Counted from the first letter of the stretch, positions 23,447 through 34,625 are shown. The stretch is DNA of 64,000 bases from Dermatemys mawii (GCA_007922305.1 ML677364.1:20877326-20941325), one strand, 5' to 3'. Program-made: numbers and translations. The notes: generated from the letters alone by a model not told the origin.

Positions 23447-23540
23447 ATTCTGCCCCATTGCACTGCAGGGGGGGGAGATTCTGCCCCATTGCACTGCAGG
23501 GGGGGGAGGATTCTGCCCCGTTGCACTGCAGGGGGGGGAG
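23447..23540. repeat. Three-copy minisatellite, 30-32 bp unit
   Basis: The unit ATTCTGCCCCATTGCACTGC plus a run of G occurs at 23448, 23478 and 23510. G-run length varies between copies. It abuts the outer edge of the CpG island. Confidence 0.9.
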
Positions 23541-23568
23541 AGGGAGCAGCTGGCAGGGAGTTAGAGGT

Positions 23569-23684
23569 GGGGTGACCAGATGTCCTGATTTTATAGGAAC
23601 AGTCTCGTTTTTTGGGTCTTTTTCTTATCTAGGCTCCTGTTACCCCTCCTACCCTGTCCTGATTTTTCACATTTGCTGTCTGGT
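23569..23684 (+). mobile_element. GGGTGACCAGA MITE, copy A
   Basis: It carries the family core GGGTGACCAGATGTCCTGAT and the later TGATTTTTCACATTTGCTGT. The right terminus has decayed (TGGTAGAGG instead of TGGTCACCC). Confidence 0.75.
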
Positions 23685-24209
23685 AGAGGAATCAAAAACT
23701 TTGGCACCGCTAAAGCAGGGGAACTTTTTTTTGTACGCTTGAGGATTTTTTTTCTTGTACTTGTTTATTAACGAGCAACTCCACTGGGTGAAGATTTGGG
23801 GAGGGGCCCTTCTCAGGGACAGATCCCGTTCGCCCTTCGTGAGTAACCTTGTCAGTGGGCAAATACCAGTCTACACTCTCACACCCTCGCAAAGTAAACT
23901 CGGTACTAGGGGAAAGTCAGATCAGAGGCAAATTCCAGCTCCTTGAGGCCCCGACAGCCAGCTGCAGTGGAAGTTAAGGTGTCTGAGCTGCCAGCTTACT
24001 GCTGGCTCTTCACCTTTCCAGACTGCTGCAAAGACGCACCCTTCAGGAGTCTGATTTGTCTCACACATGCCAACTTTCACTCACTTAAAACCTACTTATT
24101 GACAAAATCACACGTAAAAATACAAAAGCTTCTCAGCCCACTATTACTGAAAACTTGATTACTATCTCTTTTTACCTTATTATTATAAAACAAATCAATT
24201 GGAAAGGTA

Positions 24210-24328
24210 GGGTGACCAGATGTCCCGATTTTATAGGGACAGTCCTGACTTTTGGGTCTTTTTCTTAGATAGGCTCATGTTATCCCTCACCCCCGTCCTG
24301 ATTTTTCACACTTGCTGTCTGATCACCC
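24210..24328 (+). mobile_element. GGGTGACCAGA MITE, copy B, TA-flanked
   Basis: The 119 bp element has ends GGGTGACCAGATGTCC and, inverted, GGGTGATCAGACAGCA, flanked by TA on both sides. This points to a Tc1/mariner-type nonautonomous family. Copies also occur at 23569, 27497, 35550 and 48249. Confidence 0.85.
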
Positions 24329-24842
24329 TATGGAATGGAAATATTGTACTCACATTTTAGTGTATAGTATATAGAGCATTATAAAGCCATTGTCTGTATG
24401 AAATTTTAGTTTGTACTGACATTACTAGTGCTTTTTATGGAGACTGTTATTAAACTAGACAAATATCTAGATGAATTGATGTACCCCCAGAAGACCTCTG
24501 CATACCCCCTGGGATATGTTTATCCCTGGTTAGGAATCACTAATTTGAACCACTGGTGCAAGGGCCCTTTAGAGATCTTGCTGCCAACAAATAATTAGCA
24601 TAGCAGAGCCATGCTCCTTCCAGTGACATGTTTGCTGTGCAGGAGCAAGGGGAACTGCTAACTCAGAAGCCAGCCTAATGCCAGCAACGAGTTCCCCTAC
24701 ACAGAATCCTCCCCCCTGTTTCATTCTTTTATTGAGGGTGCTGTAGAAACCAGGGGGAGTTTGTTGCTGCTGCAGATAACTCTGTAGTTTGATCTGATGA
24801 CCTCTCTACTTTTGTGTGTTGAGATAATTAGTCCTTCTGACC

Positions 24843-25282
24843 TAAGTTCCCTCTAAGGCTATCAAGGCATGCAGCCACAGAGGCCTCGACTGGAGAGGTG
24901 CCTCTCCCTCAGCCCCAGCCCCGGAGCTCCCACGGATGGGCAGAGGCACCTTGGCCCAAGCCCCAGAACTGCTGCTGCTGGGGAGAGGCACCTCTCCTCT
25001 GGCCCCGTCGTGCTGGGGGGAGGCCCCAGGCTGCTGCAGTGAGAGAGAGAGAGAGAGGGGTGGGGGGAGTCCTCTCTCCCCACTGCAGCCCCAGGGCAGC
25101 CTGCACCCCAAACACCTCATCCCCGGTCCCACCCCGCACACCCCAACCTTCTGCCCCAGCCTTGAGCCCCCTCTCACACTCTGAACCTTTCGGCCCCACC
25201 CTCACCACACATCACCTCCATATCTGTGCATATAACAAAATTCATTCCACACATGGATGCTAAAAATTAAAGGGAACATTGC
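24843..25282. mobile_element. hAT element (GTTCCCTCTAA family)
   Basis: Ends near TAAGTTCCCTCTAAGG and, inverted, AATGTTCCCTTTAATTTT are flanked by the identical string CTTCTGACC on both sides (8-9 bp). The middle is GC-rich with an (AG)n tract near 25041-25057. A relative lies at about 39351-39780. Confidence 0.85.
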
Positions 25283-25365
25283 TTCTGACCATACTTCAAG
25301 GGAAGTATCTGAACTGGTGGTAAGATAAATAATTTTAGAAGGGCTCCTTGGATGCATGTGTTTTT

Positions 25366-26265
25366 TCACGACGTCCCCACTTAACGTCCTCTTGCTTAAC
25401 GTTGTTTTGATGTTACATCCTTGCTCCATTGCAGAACATGCTCGTTTAAAGTTGTGCAATGCTCCCCTGTAACATCATTTGTCCCCCTGCATTGTCCACG
25501 GCTGGCAGCCCCCTATCAGCTCTCCAATGTCCTTCCCCACACTTCCCGCCTGCTGGTGGACTCCACTGAGCAGCAACTTCCCTCTGCTCCCGCCATCTCC
25601 TGCCCGTGGCAATCAGCTGATTTGTGGCGTTCGGGAGGCAGGCAGTGGCGAATTAATGATTTTGCTGCCCCTAGGCCCTGAAATAATTGCCCCCCCCCAG
25701 CTCATCTTGCTCCGCTTGGTGGCCGGGGGGGGGGGGGGGAGAAGTGTAGCGGCAGCACACTCAGGGGAGGAGGCGGGGCCAGGGATTTGGGGAGGGGGTT
25801 AGAATGGGCATGGGGAAGGGGCAGAGTTGGGGCAGGGCCTTGTTGGCCTAGGCGATAACAAGCCACTGGAGGCAGGAGAGGGAGTGGGGAGGCTGCGTGC
25901 CTCGTTCTCGCTCCTTCCCCCAGCCTCCTGAATGCTGCAAGATAGCTGATCGCTGTGGGCAGCAAGCAGGGAAAGCAGGGGGAAGGTGCTGATCCGCGGG
26001 GTCTGCCAGCGGGCTGGAGGTGTTGGGGACAGGGGCAGCGGAACTGATGGGGAGCTGCCAGCCTGTTTAATACTTTTATTAAATTGCTTGTTTAAAATTG
26101 TTAAAAATGTATATAATGCCTTTTGTCTGGCAAAAACAATTTCCCTGGTACCTAACCCCTCTATTTGCATTAATTCTTATGGGGAAATTGGATTTGCTTA
26201 ACATTGTTTATCTTAGAGTCGCATTTTTCAAGAACATAACTACAACGTTAAGCGAGGAGTTACTG
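25366..26265. mobile_element. Tigger-like element (CAGTAACTCCTC family), interrupted
   Basis: The right end reads GCGAGGAGTTACTG/TA; the left end near 25366 is decayed (ACGTCCCCACTTAACG). Internal phrases such as ATGCTCGTTTAAAGTTGTGC and GGGGAAATTGGATTTGCTTA are shared with the better-preserved copy at 61149-62098. A hAT MITE is nested at 25643-25868. Confidence 0.8.
25643..25868. mobile_element. hAT MITE nested in Tigger-like element
   Basis: The ends CAGTGGCG and AGCCACTG are flanked by identical octamers GAGGCAGG at 25635-25642 and 25869-25876. The 226 bp interior contains a long G run and no coding sequence. A longer relative (CAGTGGCGGA end) is at 53289-53841. Confidence 0.88.
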
Positions 26266-26445
26266 TATTTGATATATTATCTGGGGGACACCAATTTAGA
26301 GAGACACATCACAGGTACAGACACACTGGCCACAGTCTATCTCAAGGTGTCTCATGAAATCTATTCCAGTTCCAACTTCCCCAAATGCCTGAGAGTCCAC
26401 CCAGGTGGATCCAGTTGCAGCATTGGGGCCTAAATCTCCCTCTCA

Positions 26446-26458
26446 GTGTGTGTGTGTG

Positions 26459-26489
<31 letters not shown>
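26446..26489. repeat. Palindromic (GT)n(AT)n(AC)n microsatellite
   Basis: Seven GT units are followed by six AT units and nine AC units. The central 40 bp form a perfect inverted repeat (GT arm, AT centre, AC arm), able to extrude a hairpin. Confidence 0.97.
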
Positions 26490-27034
26490 TCCCCATCTCT
26501 TCTCCCCCTCCCTGCATCACCAGTCTAATGAACACTAACTTTTAAAGGTGCCATGTGCTTGACTGCTAGCATTATTTTTATTATTATGTTTTCCTCTCAG
26601 AACTAGGTCTTTGTGGGGGCAGGGTTTGTGTTTTGGAGCACAAGGCAGGATGACAAGCAGAAGGAACATTAATGTTAGTTAGCAAGAATAGCTTTAAAAA
26701 TAGCTAGTCAGTGATAGTTTATATTTAAAAATAAAAATCTAGACAGAAACTAGAAAAGGAAATCAACACAATTAGGTAGGGAAGCATTTGGGGATAAATG
26801 TATACCATTATAAACTCAAAATGAGAAAAGAGTTAATCAAAAAGGCTGTGGTTACTATAGCTTTTTTAGAGAAAAAAGATTACATACAATAGGAATTAAA
26901 ATAAATTGAAAAGGCTAGCATTTACTGGAACAGAAATCAATATTATGGAATTTTATACTGTACTCACCTGATTCCCAGGCTAGGGTTACATGCAAAAGTA
27001 AAGAGTAAAAAATATGAAGATTGAAATTTTAGAG

Positions 27035-27435
27035 CAGTGGTCTCCATACTTTGTACCTTGCACTCCTCCCCTGAAGTTGGGGCCAGGAGCAGGGCTGCAG
27101 CTCCGTGTGTGTGGTGGAGAGGACACGGACAGAGGTAAGAGGGCTGAGGCCACAGCTGGAGGTGAGGCTGGAAGCAGAGGCTGGCAGCCAGGGCACCAGG
27201 CATGGAGCCCTGGGTATGAGGCCCTGGGTGCAGGGCTGGGAGTGGAGCCACAGGACTGGCAGCTGGTGTCCTGGGTGCAAAGTCCTGGGCCCAGGGCCAG
27301 CAGCTGGGGTCCAGAACGGAAGTGGGTGGTGCTCCCTTCCTGCCCCCTGTGGATGCTGGCCCTGGCCCCAGCTGTGCTTCCCTGAACGTTCCTCCATATC
27401 TCCCTAGGGGAGTGAGCCCCACAGCTTGGGGCCTG
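27035..27435. mobile_element. hAT element with perfect target duplication
   Basis: It starts CAGTGGTCTCCATACTTT and ends CAGCTTGGGGCCTG. Identical octamers TTTTAGAG flank it at 27027-27034 and 27436-27443. The 401 bp interior is GC-rich filler; long open frames there are compositional. Confidence 0.85.
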
Positions 27436-27496
27436 TTTTAGAGGAAACCAGGCGGATCTTTAAAACAAAAATTAAATGATGCAGAATTAACAAGAA

Positions 27497-27607
27497 AGGA
27501 CGACCAGATGTCCTGATTTTATAGGGACAGTCCCGATTTTTGTGTTTTTCTCATATAGGCTCCTATTACCCTCCACCCCCTGTCCCGATTTTTCACATTT
27601 GCTGTCT
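27497..27607 (+). mobile_element. GGGTGACCAGA MITE, copy C
   Basis: The core TGTCCTGATTTTATAGGGAC and TTTTTCACATTTGCTGTCTT are present; both termini are eroded. Confidence 0.75.
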
Positions 27608-27831
27608 TAAGTGTCACCAACCTTCTCCCTCCCCCCTGTGTGTACTCTTACAGCCTGATGTGCTGCAGCTGCATCTTCACAGGCTGGCCCCTGAGCACAC
27701 ATGGAACCCCACTGGCTTTCAGAGTTTCCCCATGCAGATGTAGTTGCACAATCAGGACTGAATTGTTATGCACATGGGTAACCCCATTAAATTCAATCTG
27801 GCTACTCACATTTGTAAGTATTTACAGGATT

Positions 27832-27911
27832 AAGACCTGATCCCAAGCCCACTGAAGTCAACAGAAAAAACAAACAAACGTTGACTCCAATGGGCTTTGA
27901 ATCAAGCCCTA
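27832..27911. mobile_element. Palindromic MITE
   Basis: An arm reading GACCTGATCCCAAGCCCACT and an inverted arm AATGGGCTTTGAATCAAGCC pair around a short (CAAA)n-like loop. The structure is a short hairpin of the common turtle type. Confidence 0.65.
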
Positions 27912-28006
27912 GACTGTAAACTCTTGCAGAGCGTGACTGTATATTCCCACATTTATACAGAACCAGGACAATAGGATCAGAATAAAAGGATTTGGGCATT
28001 ACTGTA

Positions 28007-28665
28007 CAGGGAGGTCCCCTGTATATATTGGGTTTGCATTCTTGAAAAGGGCGATGGATACTGAAAAGAAGTATCCTGGAAAATTTTTCCCCATAAGAAA
28101 TAATAGAATAGGGCTGAGGGGATGCTTTCACAACTTCATAGCACTCACCTATGACAATGCTCTTTTTGCCTAAACAGTGTACCTTTTTACAATGACAGGT
28201 TAGTTATATTGTACACATTTTACACATAAAACATTGAATAAAATAACTTAGAACTCTACTAAAACTGTTCAAACACATAGAACGTTTTAATACAGTAAAT
28301 GCAGTATAGTAATACAAGATAAAATGGTGTCAATTATGCTCAACTCAGGTAGAGGCAGTGGCTGAGTTTTCTTGAACTGGCTTTTCCATGGCTGGCTTTT
28401 TAGTCACAGAAGTCTTAAAAAAGGATTTTATTGACATCTGCTCTCCTGTATGAATCTTAGAACTATAGATCTTCCTGTAGCAAACCACAGCATCATTGAG
28501 AGCCCTGGAGTCTTTGGTAAACCATTCATGAAAAGGATCACCGCTCTGTATGATTTTTATCATCTCATCCAGCAATTCAAAGAAACGGGAGAGATTCCTT
28601 GTCATCAGACTCCTGGCTTCCTGCCTTATGGCATCATCATCATCATTGTCCTTGCTTTCGGCGGA
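28007..28665 (-). mobile_element. Tigger/pogo-type transposon 3' half, ends at assembly gap
   Basis: The end TA/CAGGGAGGTCCCC at 28005-28019 resembles Tigger termini. Upstream on the minus strand are an AT-rich 3' region and the transposase tail. The element continues into the run of N at 28666, so its other end is not seen. Confidence 0.65.
28345..28665 (-). pseudogene. Tigger-like transposase C-terminus (partial)
   Basis: The open frame from the gap to the stop at 28345 reads SKDNDDDDAIRQEARSLMTR, then FFELLDEMIKIIQSGDPFHE, then ALNDAVVCYRKIYSSKI and SIKSFFK. The ALACYREIY-like segment followed by a basic SFFK tail is the usual C-terminus of Tigger/CENPB-like (DDE) transposases. The DNA-binding and catalytic parts are absent because the frame runs into a 10-N gap. 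It is not a host gene so far as can be seen. The lack of stop codons over 107 residues suggests moderate age or recent activity. Confidence 0.6.
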
Positions 28666-28675
28666 NNNNNNNNNN
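28666..28675. other. Assembly gap (10 N)
   Basis: Ten undetermined bases separate the transposase fragment from a GC-rich tandem region. The true gap size is unknown. Confidence 1.
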
Positions 28676-28884
28676 TGCAGAGTTCAAAAGTCAATTGGCA
28701 GAGTCTTACCTCCAGCCTGGGTGGAGATGGAGGGTAGGGCACGGGGCACCTTACGTGGTCCGAGGCCGACTGCGCCGCCTCTCCGTGAGGTTCCGCTGCA
28801 GCTCTCACCGCAATCGGCTCTGCTCCGCTCCGCTGGCTGTCCTACGAACCGCTCTGCCCGTTGATCCACTAGCTGCTCTGCTAG

Positions 28885-29155
28885 CCGACACACAGACAGC
28901 TCTGCCGCGCCGGTCACTCTGCCCACAGCCCCCACACCTCTGCTAGGTGACAGACAGCTCTGCCGCGCCGGTCACTCTGCCTGCAGCACCCACGCCTCTG
29001 CTAGGTGACAGACAGACAGCTCTGCCGCGCCGGTCACTCTGCCCGCAGCACCCACGCCTCCGCTAGTCAACAGACAACTCTGCTGCACCAGTCACTCCGC
29101 TAGCCGTCCTGCTAGCCGACACACAGACTGCTCTGTTGCACCAGCCACTCTGCAC
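28885..29155. repeat. GC-rich minisatellite, about 58 bp unit
   Basis: Copies of CAGACAGCTCTGCCGCGCCG or diverged forms start at about 28893, 28951, 29013, 29071 and 29123, giving spacings of 58, 62, 58 and 52. Each is followed by GTCACTCTGCC and CTGCTAGGTGA-like text. The array is CpG-rich, unlike its surroundings. Confidence 0.85.
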
Positions 29156-32038
29156 TTTTTCCAGGTCCCCCCTACTTAAGACAGCACTCAGTGATTTCTT
29201 TAGCTCTTAGGTGATTTCAGCTCACAGTAGGGGAGCCTTAGTACAGGTGCACCAGTGAGCCCAAAGCAATTGTCAGCTCAGCAGCCTAGAACCAGGCTCC
29301 TAATGGAAGCAAAATTCAATTCTGACATTCTACAGTGGAGAGAGGCAGGGTGCAGTAGGCCTGGGAGGCCCTCAGACAGAGCCCTCAACAAAAGGTATAG
29401 GTGCTTGTCCATCACCTCTCTCAATGTCACAGTGTTCTGAAAACGCATGGCCCTTGCCCAGTGAGTGCTACCTAGATGATGGCGAGTCCCTCCATCATAA
29501 CAAGGGCCAAGTACATGTCCATAGTCCTTCATTCACATAATCACAGTAACATCACTTTATCATTCCTGCCCCAATAACATAGAAACTGGGGCTCCCTCAT
29601 CAGCCGAAGTGGCCATGTGGGCTGCTGTGGGCTCAGGCTAGGCGCAGTGGGTGTGTCTATGCAAATTGATCAGCCCCAGACTTATTTTCCAAGGCTCACT
29701 GCAATTCCCATAGTTCGCCACCAGATGTCAGAATATATCTCATTCCTGACACTGCTTACAAACAAATAAGCAAAAGTAGGAAAGTGCATGAGAATATGGG
29801 ACCGACCGAGCAGTGTGTCAGCAGGAAGAAATGGCCTGAATGTTAGTACTGAAACAACAGCTACTAGTTGAAAACAATAAAGAAAGAGGGTGCAGGGGGT
29901 TTGGGAGATGGGTCATGGTCCTGGGTGTTGTGGGGGGAGATGCTAGATCCATAAACATTTTTGGCATGCGTAGGCAAAAAGGCCTGCGCAGTGGTCATGG
30001 GGTTGGGATTTCAGCTGCCTCTGTACTACCTGAAAACACAGTAAAGGGATAACTGAGGAGGCTACTTGCTCACAGAGGGAATGTGGGATTGTTTCCTTAT
30101 CTGGTGCAATGAAAATGGAGGCTTTTTTGCCAGCAGAGGGAGAGGCAAGATGGGTGTGCCAGGCTATGCCTGCATGTTGTGCACAGGAGGCTTTCAAGCG
30201 CTTCAGATAATGTTTGAAATGCTTATTCAAGCTACACCTTCTACAAGGACAGTGTATTGTCCATCATATGTATAGCAGGGGATTGTGCACTGCACAGCTT
30301 CTGTGGGCCGACCTTATTGCGGACACAGTGGCCTGTTTGTCCCCATTGCCCCCGCAAGCTCCATGTGTGCCACCCTTCCCCCTCTATTTCAGGGACTGCC
30401 TTCAACCCTCACCTAATCTCTCTCTGGCAGGGGGTCTGGGTGCCCCCTACTCTTCCCATACAGGTATCCCCAAGCCAGTGGCTCTGTGTGTACCCCTATT
30501 CCCACTTCCCTCATGCCCTGCCCTTCATTCCCTCTTTCCTCCCCTCCCCCATTGGCAGGGACTCCTCTTCCCCCCATCTCAACCTTCCTCCTCCTGCTAG
30601 GGGCTCTCTGTGTCCCCTTTCTCCTATAACAGTGTCCTTCAATATCTCGCCCATGCACTAGGGTTTCTGCATGCTCCCATTCCCCACCATACCAGGGGTT
30701 CTACCAGGTTTCTCTATAACCTCACACCTCTTCTACCTATACCAGTGTCCTCCTACCCCCTTGCAGGGGTTCTGTTTGCCCCACTCTATCCCATTCTCCA
30801 CACCATGCCAGGAGTGCGGAGTATCTCTCCAGCTCTTCACATAGTATCTTTCTTCCTTCCTTTCAGATTGCAAGGTAAGGGGAGATGGCTGGTGCCCTCT
30901 CCCCGACCAGGAGCAGGATTTGAAGAGGCTGGAAATTCGAAAGGAATGAATGAAGCTTCTTCTCTCCTGTGCCTCTGGCTGCCTCTGCTGGCTGAGTATC
31001 CACCCCACCATTCCCAGCAAGAGAACAATTTTTTCTCTTCTGTCATTCAGGGTTTCAACATGTTAAATCTATATTAGGAGGATGACCAGGGGTATTGTTA
31101 TGCTTCAGGGTGTTAATGGGGTCCAGCAACAGATGACAGTGGCTCCCTGTCTCCCACAGTTTCTATCTTTGGTGTTCCAGTTGTCCCCAAATTCAGAAGG
31201 GTTCAGGCAATTGATGCCTAAGATGTTCCCTGAAAATTTGGAATTGGTTGGATGCGTGTTCAAAAGTTATTGCATTTCAGACAGACAGACAGATGCTGGC
31301 AGTGGAGCGTAAGGCCTGACAAGCTTAGCCAGTGGTTTGGACAAGGGCATTCAAAACAGGATTGTCCAGGTTTATTTTTAAATAAAAGCTAACATCAATT
31401 ATCAGTGGCCCAGCGTGTCTCTTAATTTTGCACCTCTCTACTCAGGGGAAATGAAACTGAATTATGTCATGTCTGTAACATGAAACTGTCTGTGAAAATC
31501 TGAGCCCAGAAGGAGAACTATGGGAAGGATTTCCATCTATACTTGTAATGAACTTCTCCAGCTTAAGTGTAGTCATTAACGGACTAGTATCTCTAAGGAT
31601 GAGCAATGATCTTCTGTATATGCCGCTCTATCCTACAAGGGAATTGATGTTAATAGGAACAGTGAATACGCCACAGCTCTGAAAAATCTCTTCATTTGGG
31701 CACTCAAAATGGAAGCATCTACAGTCAGATATTTTTCAAGACCAGATTTTCGTTTTACTATTCGGTCTAAGGGGACAGAGAATGATTCAGGCATTGTCTT
31801 CTGTTAGCTATAGACTCCCGTTAAGACTTGCCTATGAAACATTGCCAAATGATCCTGAAATAGAATGTTTTCCCACATTTATGTGGGATTTGAGGAAATG
31901 AGAACACAGCTTGAAGAAATAAATTAGATATAATCCTAACAAAGGTTTTGAGCCATACCAAAAATTATCCTGTGATTGGGGACCATATTTAAGTGAGCGG
32001 TTCCCATACAAAGTGTCTTATTCCATTTGCAAACTACA
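29156..32038. other. Intergenic segment
   Basis: No gene. It contains the C/T-rich tandem region listed separately and a short (CAGA)n tract near 31278-31291, perhaps the tail of an old LINE. Confidence 0.5.
30400..30830. repeat. Degenerate pyrimidine-rich tandem region
   Basis: C/T-rich imperfect copies containing GGGGTCTG, GGGCTCTCTGTGT, GGGTTTCTGCATG and GGGGTTCTGTTTG recur roughly every 60-90 bp. Unit boundaries are unclear. Confidence 0.45.
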
Positions 32039-32197
32039 GGGCTCAATTCTCCATTATCATGCTCCTTGCATAGCCATGTTTCTAGTGAGCCTAAAGCTAT
32101 GTAAAATGTTATCATTTTGATTGCACCTCCTTTGTGCTTGCTTTGCACATAAATAACTGAATATACAGTGTGCAAGGCAATGGAGAATGAGGCCTAT
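32039..32197. mobile_element. Palindromic MITE
   Basis: The left arm GGGCTCAATTCTCCATTATC and the right arm, inverted GGCCTCATTCTCCATTGCCT, bracket about 110 bp of less paired DNA. No clear target duplication. Confidence 0.6.
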
Positions 32198-32839
32198 AGT
32201 CTTTTGATTAAGTTTTGTAATTCTTCTTTTACCTGCATGTACCCCAGATATTATGCCAACAGCAATAGATATTATCTCAACAGATAAACCAAAAGATTGT
32301 TCACCTACACATTATTCCAAACAATGCATTCCAATACCATTACAAAATGATAACACAAGAGAAAAGCCACAGATGATGTAATTCCTCTTAGGAATTCTCT
32401 AGGTCAGATTTGCTGTTGCAAAGTGAATAGTTTCCCAAAGAAAACAGTGTGATGTGTGGAATACATCAGCTAAGTCAAAGGCATGCCTCTTTCCAGCTTT
32501 AGTAGCACCAGTACTCACCCTGTACCATTCTTCCACAACTTGCACACAAAGACAGTTAAAAACAAAAGCTACACCCCAGACTTCTCATCCCACACATCTG
32601 TGGTGAATACTGCCTTCATTGTAGGAGTTTAGCCATGAAGAGGAGTTTCTTAGCTCTTGAAACTGCATTGTGGAGTCTGAGGAAAATGGGTATGTTTACC
32701 TATGCGGCAACAGTTGCCACCCCTGCCTGGGTGGCTCAAGAGGAGTGAGGCACAAGATAGAAAGTTGATAGAAAGCAAGACACAACTGCCATCCTTGTAC
32801 TCCCCTAGTTAGGTCCAATAACTATCCCAAAAGGGGCAG

Positions 32840-33720
32840 GGGAGAGGCAGGGTTGTGTCCCTGTGTGATGGGGTGCACCAACTCTGCATTGGGCCAGACC
32901 AGTCCCTGTGGGCCCAGGGGATCATACCTCCTTACCTCTTCTGCACACACTCCAGGTGGAAGGGACAGATAAAAGGAGGCTGCCCCATTCCATCTGGGCT
33001 GGCTGAGGAGGAGGAAGGACGCAGTATGTGTGCTGCAGGTGAATGCGACTCTCCAAGTGGTAGGGCTCGTGGACCTGGACTACATGATGGATGAGCAGCT
33101 GACCATGGAGACTGACTGGGATTTCAAGCCCCTGCCAGCAGAGGAGATGCCGAAGATGCACTTTGCAGTAACAAGTGACCCAGGGAACGTATTAGAAGCA
33201 GATGTTTAAACACTTAATTGGGAATTTTCTTTCTTCATAGGGCCCTGGGTCATAACCCGGTAAAGGAGGGAGGGCCTGGGTTCACCGCTCCCCCACGCCA
33301 CTAGAGGTGGCTACTGTTTGTTCATTCTGCCCTGCCCAAGGGGTCAGAACCCCCAACTGCTATTGCCTGCCCCAGCCAGGAGGCTCAGGGGCCACAGACA
33401 GTTGGCTTTGCTCTGCCCCACCCGGGGGCTACAGACAGTTTGCTCAGCCCTGACAGGGGTCCTGAGCCCTTCTTATTGCAATTGCCTGATCCCACAGGGA
33501 GCCCCTATGCTTGTGTGGTGGGGTGCAGCAACCCCGCAATGGGCCAACGGAGGCAGCCCTGCTGGACACACAGGGTCCTCCATGACATTCTGTCCCTTCA
33601 GTGCCAGCTAGCAGAGCTGCCCAGCCAGGCAGGGGAGAACATGCTGCACGCTGAGGGTGGCACACAGTAGCTGTGCACCCTGGAGGCTCTAGCAGGCTAC
33701 CCAGCCTATCCGCTATTCTC
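32840..33720. repeat. Unclassified GC-rich repeat with 34-bp internal direct repeat
   Basis: A 34-bp string occurs at 32862-32895 and again at 33512-33545 with five mismatches (TGTGTGATGGGGTGCACCAA and TGTGTGGTGGGGTGCAGCAA starts). Sub-repeats of ACAGACAGTTTGCT-like text lie between them. It may be an LTR-type or composite repeat; no coding domain was recognised. Confidence 0.4.
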
Positions 33721-34189
33721 ACAATCCGTTGCTCTGCACCATCCCATTGCAGAGCTGGGGCTCCAAGCCACAGTTTATCTCAAAACAGCATGAAGCATAC
33801 GTGAGTTTAATACTATATACCCAAACTGACCGTCTTCTTTATGAATGGAGGAAGGCGTAGATCCAGTGAGAGACGACGTAGTGTGTAAAAGAATTCTATG
33901 GATTCCCAGGCTTCTGCTTCAGAAGTACATCGGATGAGCTGCATGTATGAAATCTGCACTGTGCTGATGGTAAAACTGAAGCCAGAGAAAATAAGGAAGA
34001 ATGGAAACGTATTCAAAAGGGATTTGATCATTTAGTTGATGAGCCAGCAGATGGCAAATGCTGCTCCGTGTAGAAAATGAAAAGTAATTAGTCTGGGAAC
34101 AAAGAGCAAAAGCAGGGAATGTGCGCTAAATACAGCGCACTGATCAGAGAAAGAATTGGGGGATTATTGTGGGAAAAATTGTAGAACCG

Positions 34190-34625
34190 GTCACTTGTGT
34201 GCACAGCTGCAATAAAAAAGGCAAACAAGATACTAGACTGATGGAGCAGTGAGCTATAATACAACACAAAATAGGCAATACTAGCACTTTGGAAGACAAT
34301 TATTAGGCTTCCCTAGAATGGTGGTGTATGCAGTTTGGAGCACAGTCTCAGGAAGGTTGTATTTGGAGCAGGTGCAGAATAAGGCAGCTAACATTGAATG
34401 GTTTAAATGAGCTCAGTTCTAAGGTTAATGTTAGAGAGATTGTTTGCTCAGGTCAAAAAGAGACACAGTAGAAGTTTTCAAATAATGATAGTGATTACTA
34501 TTAATAGACTATGTTTATATCACTAAGGGGTTAAAAATTAGGAAAACAGTACTGACTAGAGAACACAAATGGAGCTACTTCACAAAAAAGACACTTAACA
34601 TATGCCTTTGAGTTACATCGGGATA
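34190..34625 (+). repeat. CR1-like LINE fragment
   Basis: Decayed sense text such as TATGCAGTTTGGAGCACAGT and GAGCAGGTGCAGAATAAGGC resembles the reverse-transcriptase 3' region of the LINE at 14690-17510. Confidence 0.55.

Noticed and set aside
27014..27422. Several open frames of 100-150 codons on both strands
   Set aside because: They coincide with the hAT element at 27035-27435 and arise from its GC-rich filler.
28885..29155. CRISPR-like array
   Set aside because: The units are contiguous and similar throughout, with no unique spacers; vertebrate context. It is a minisatellite.
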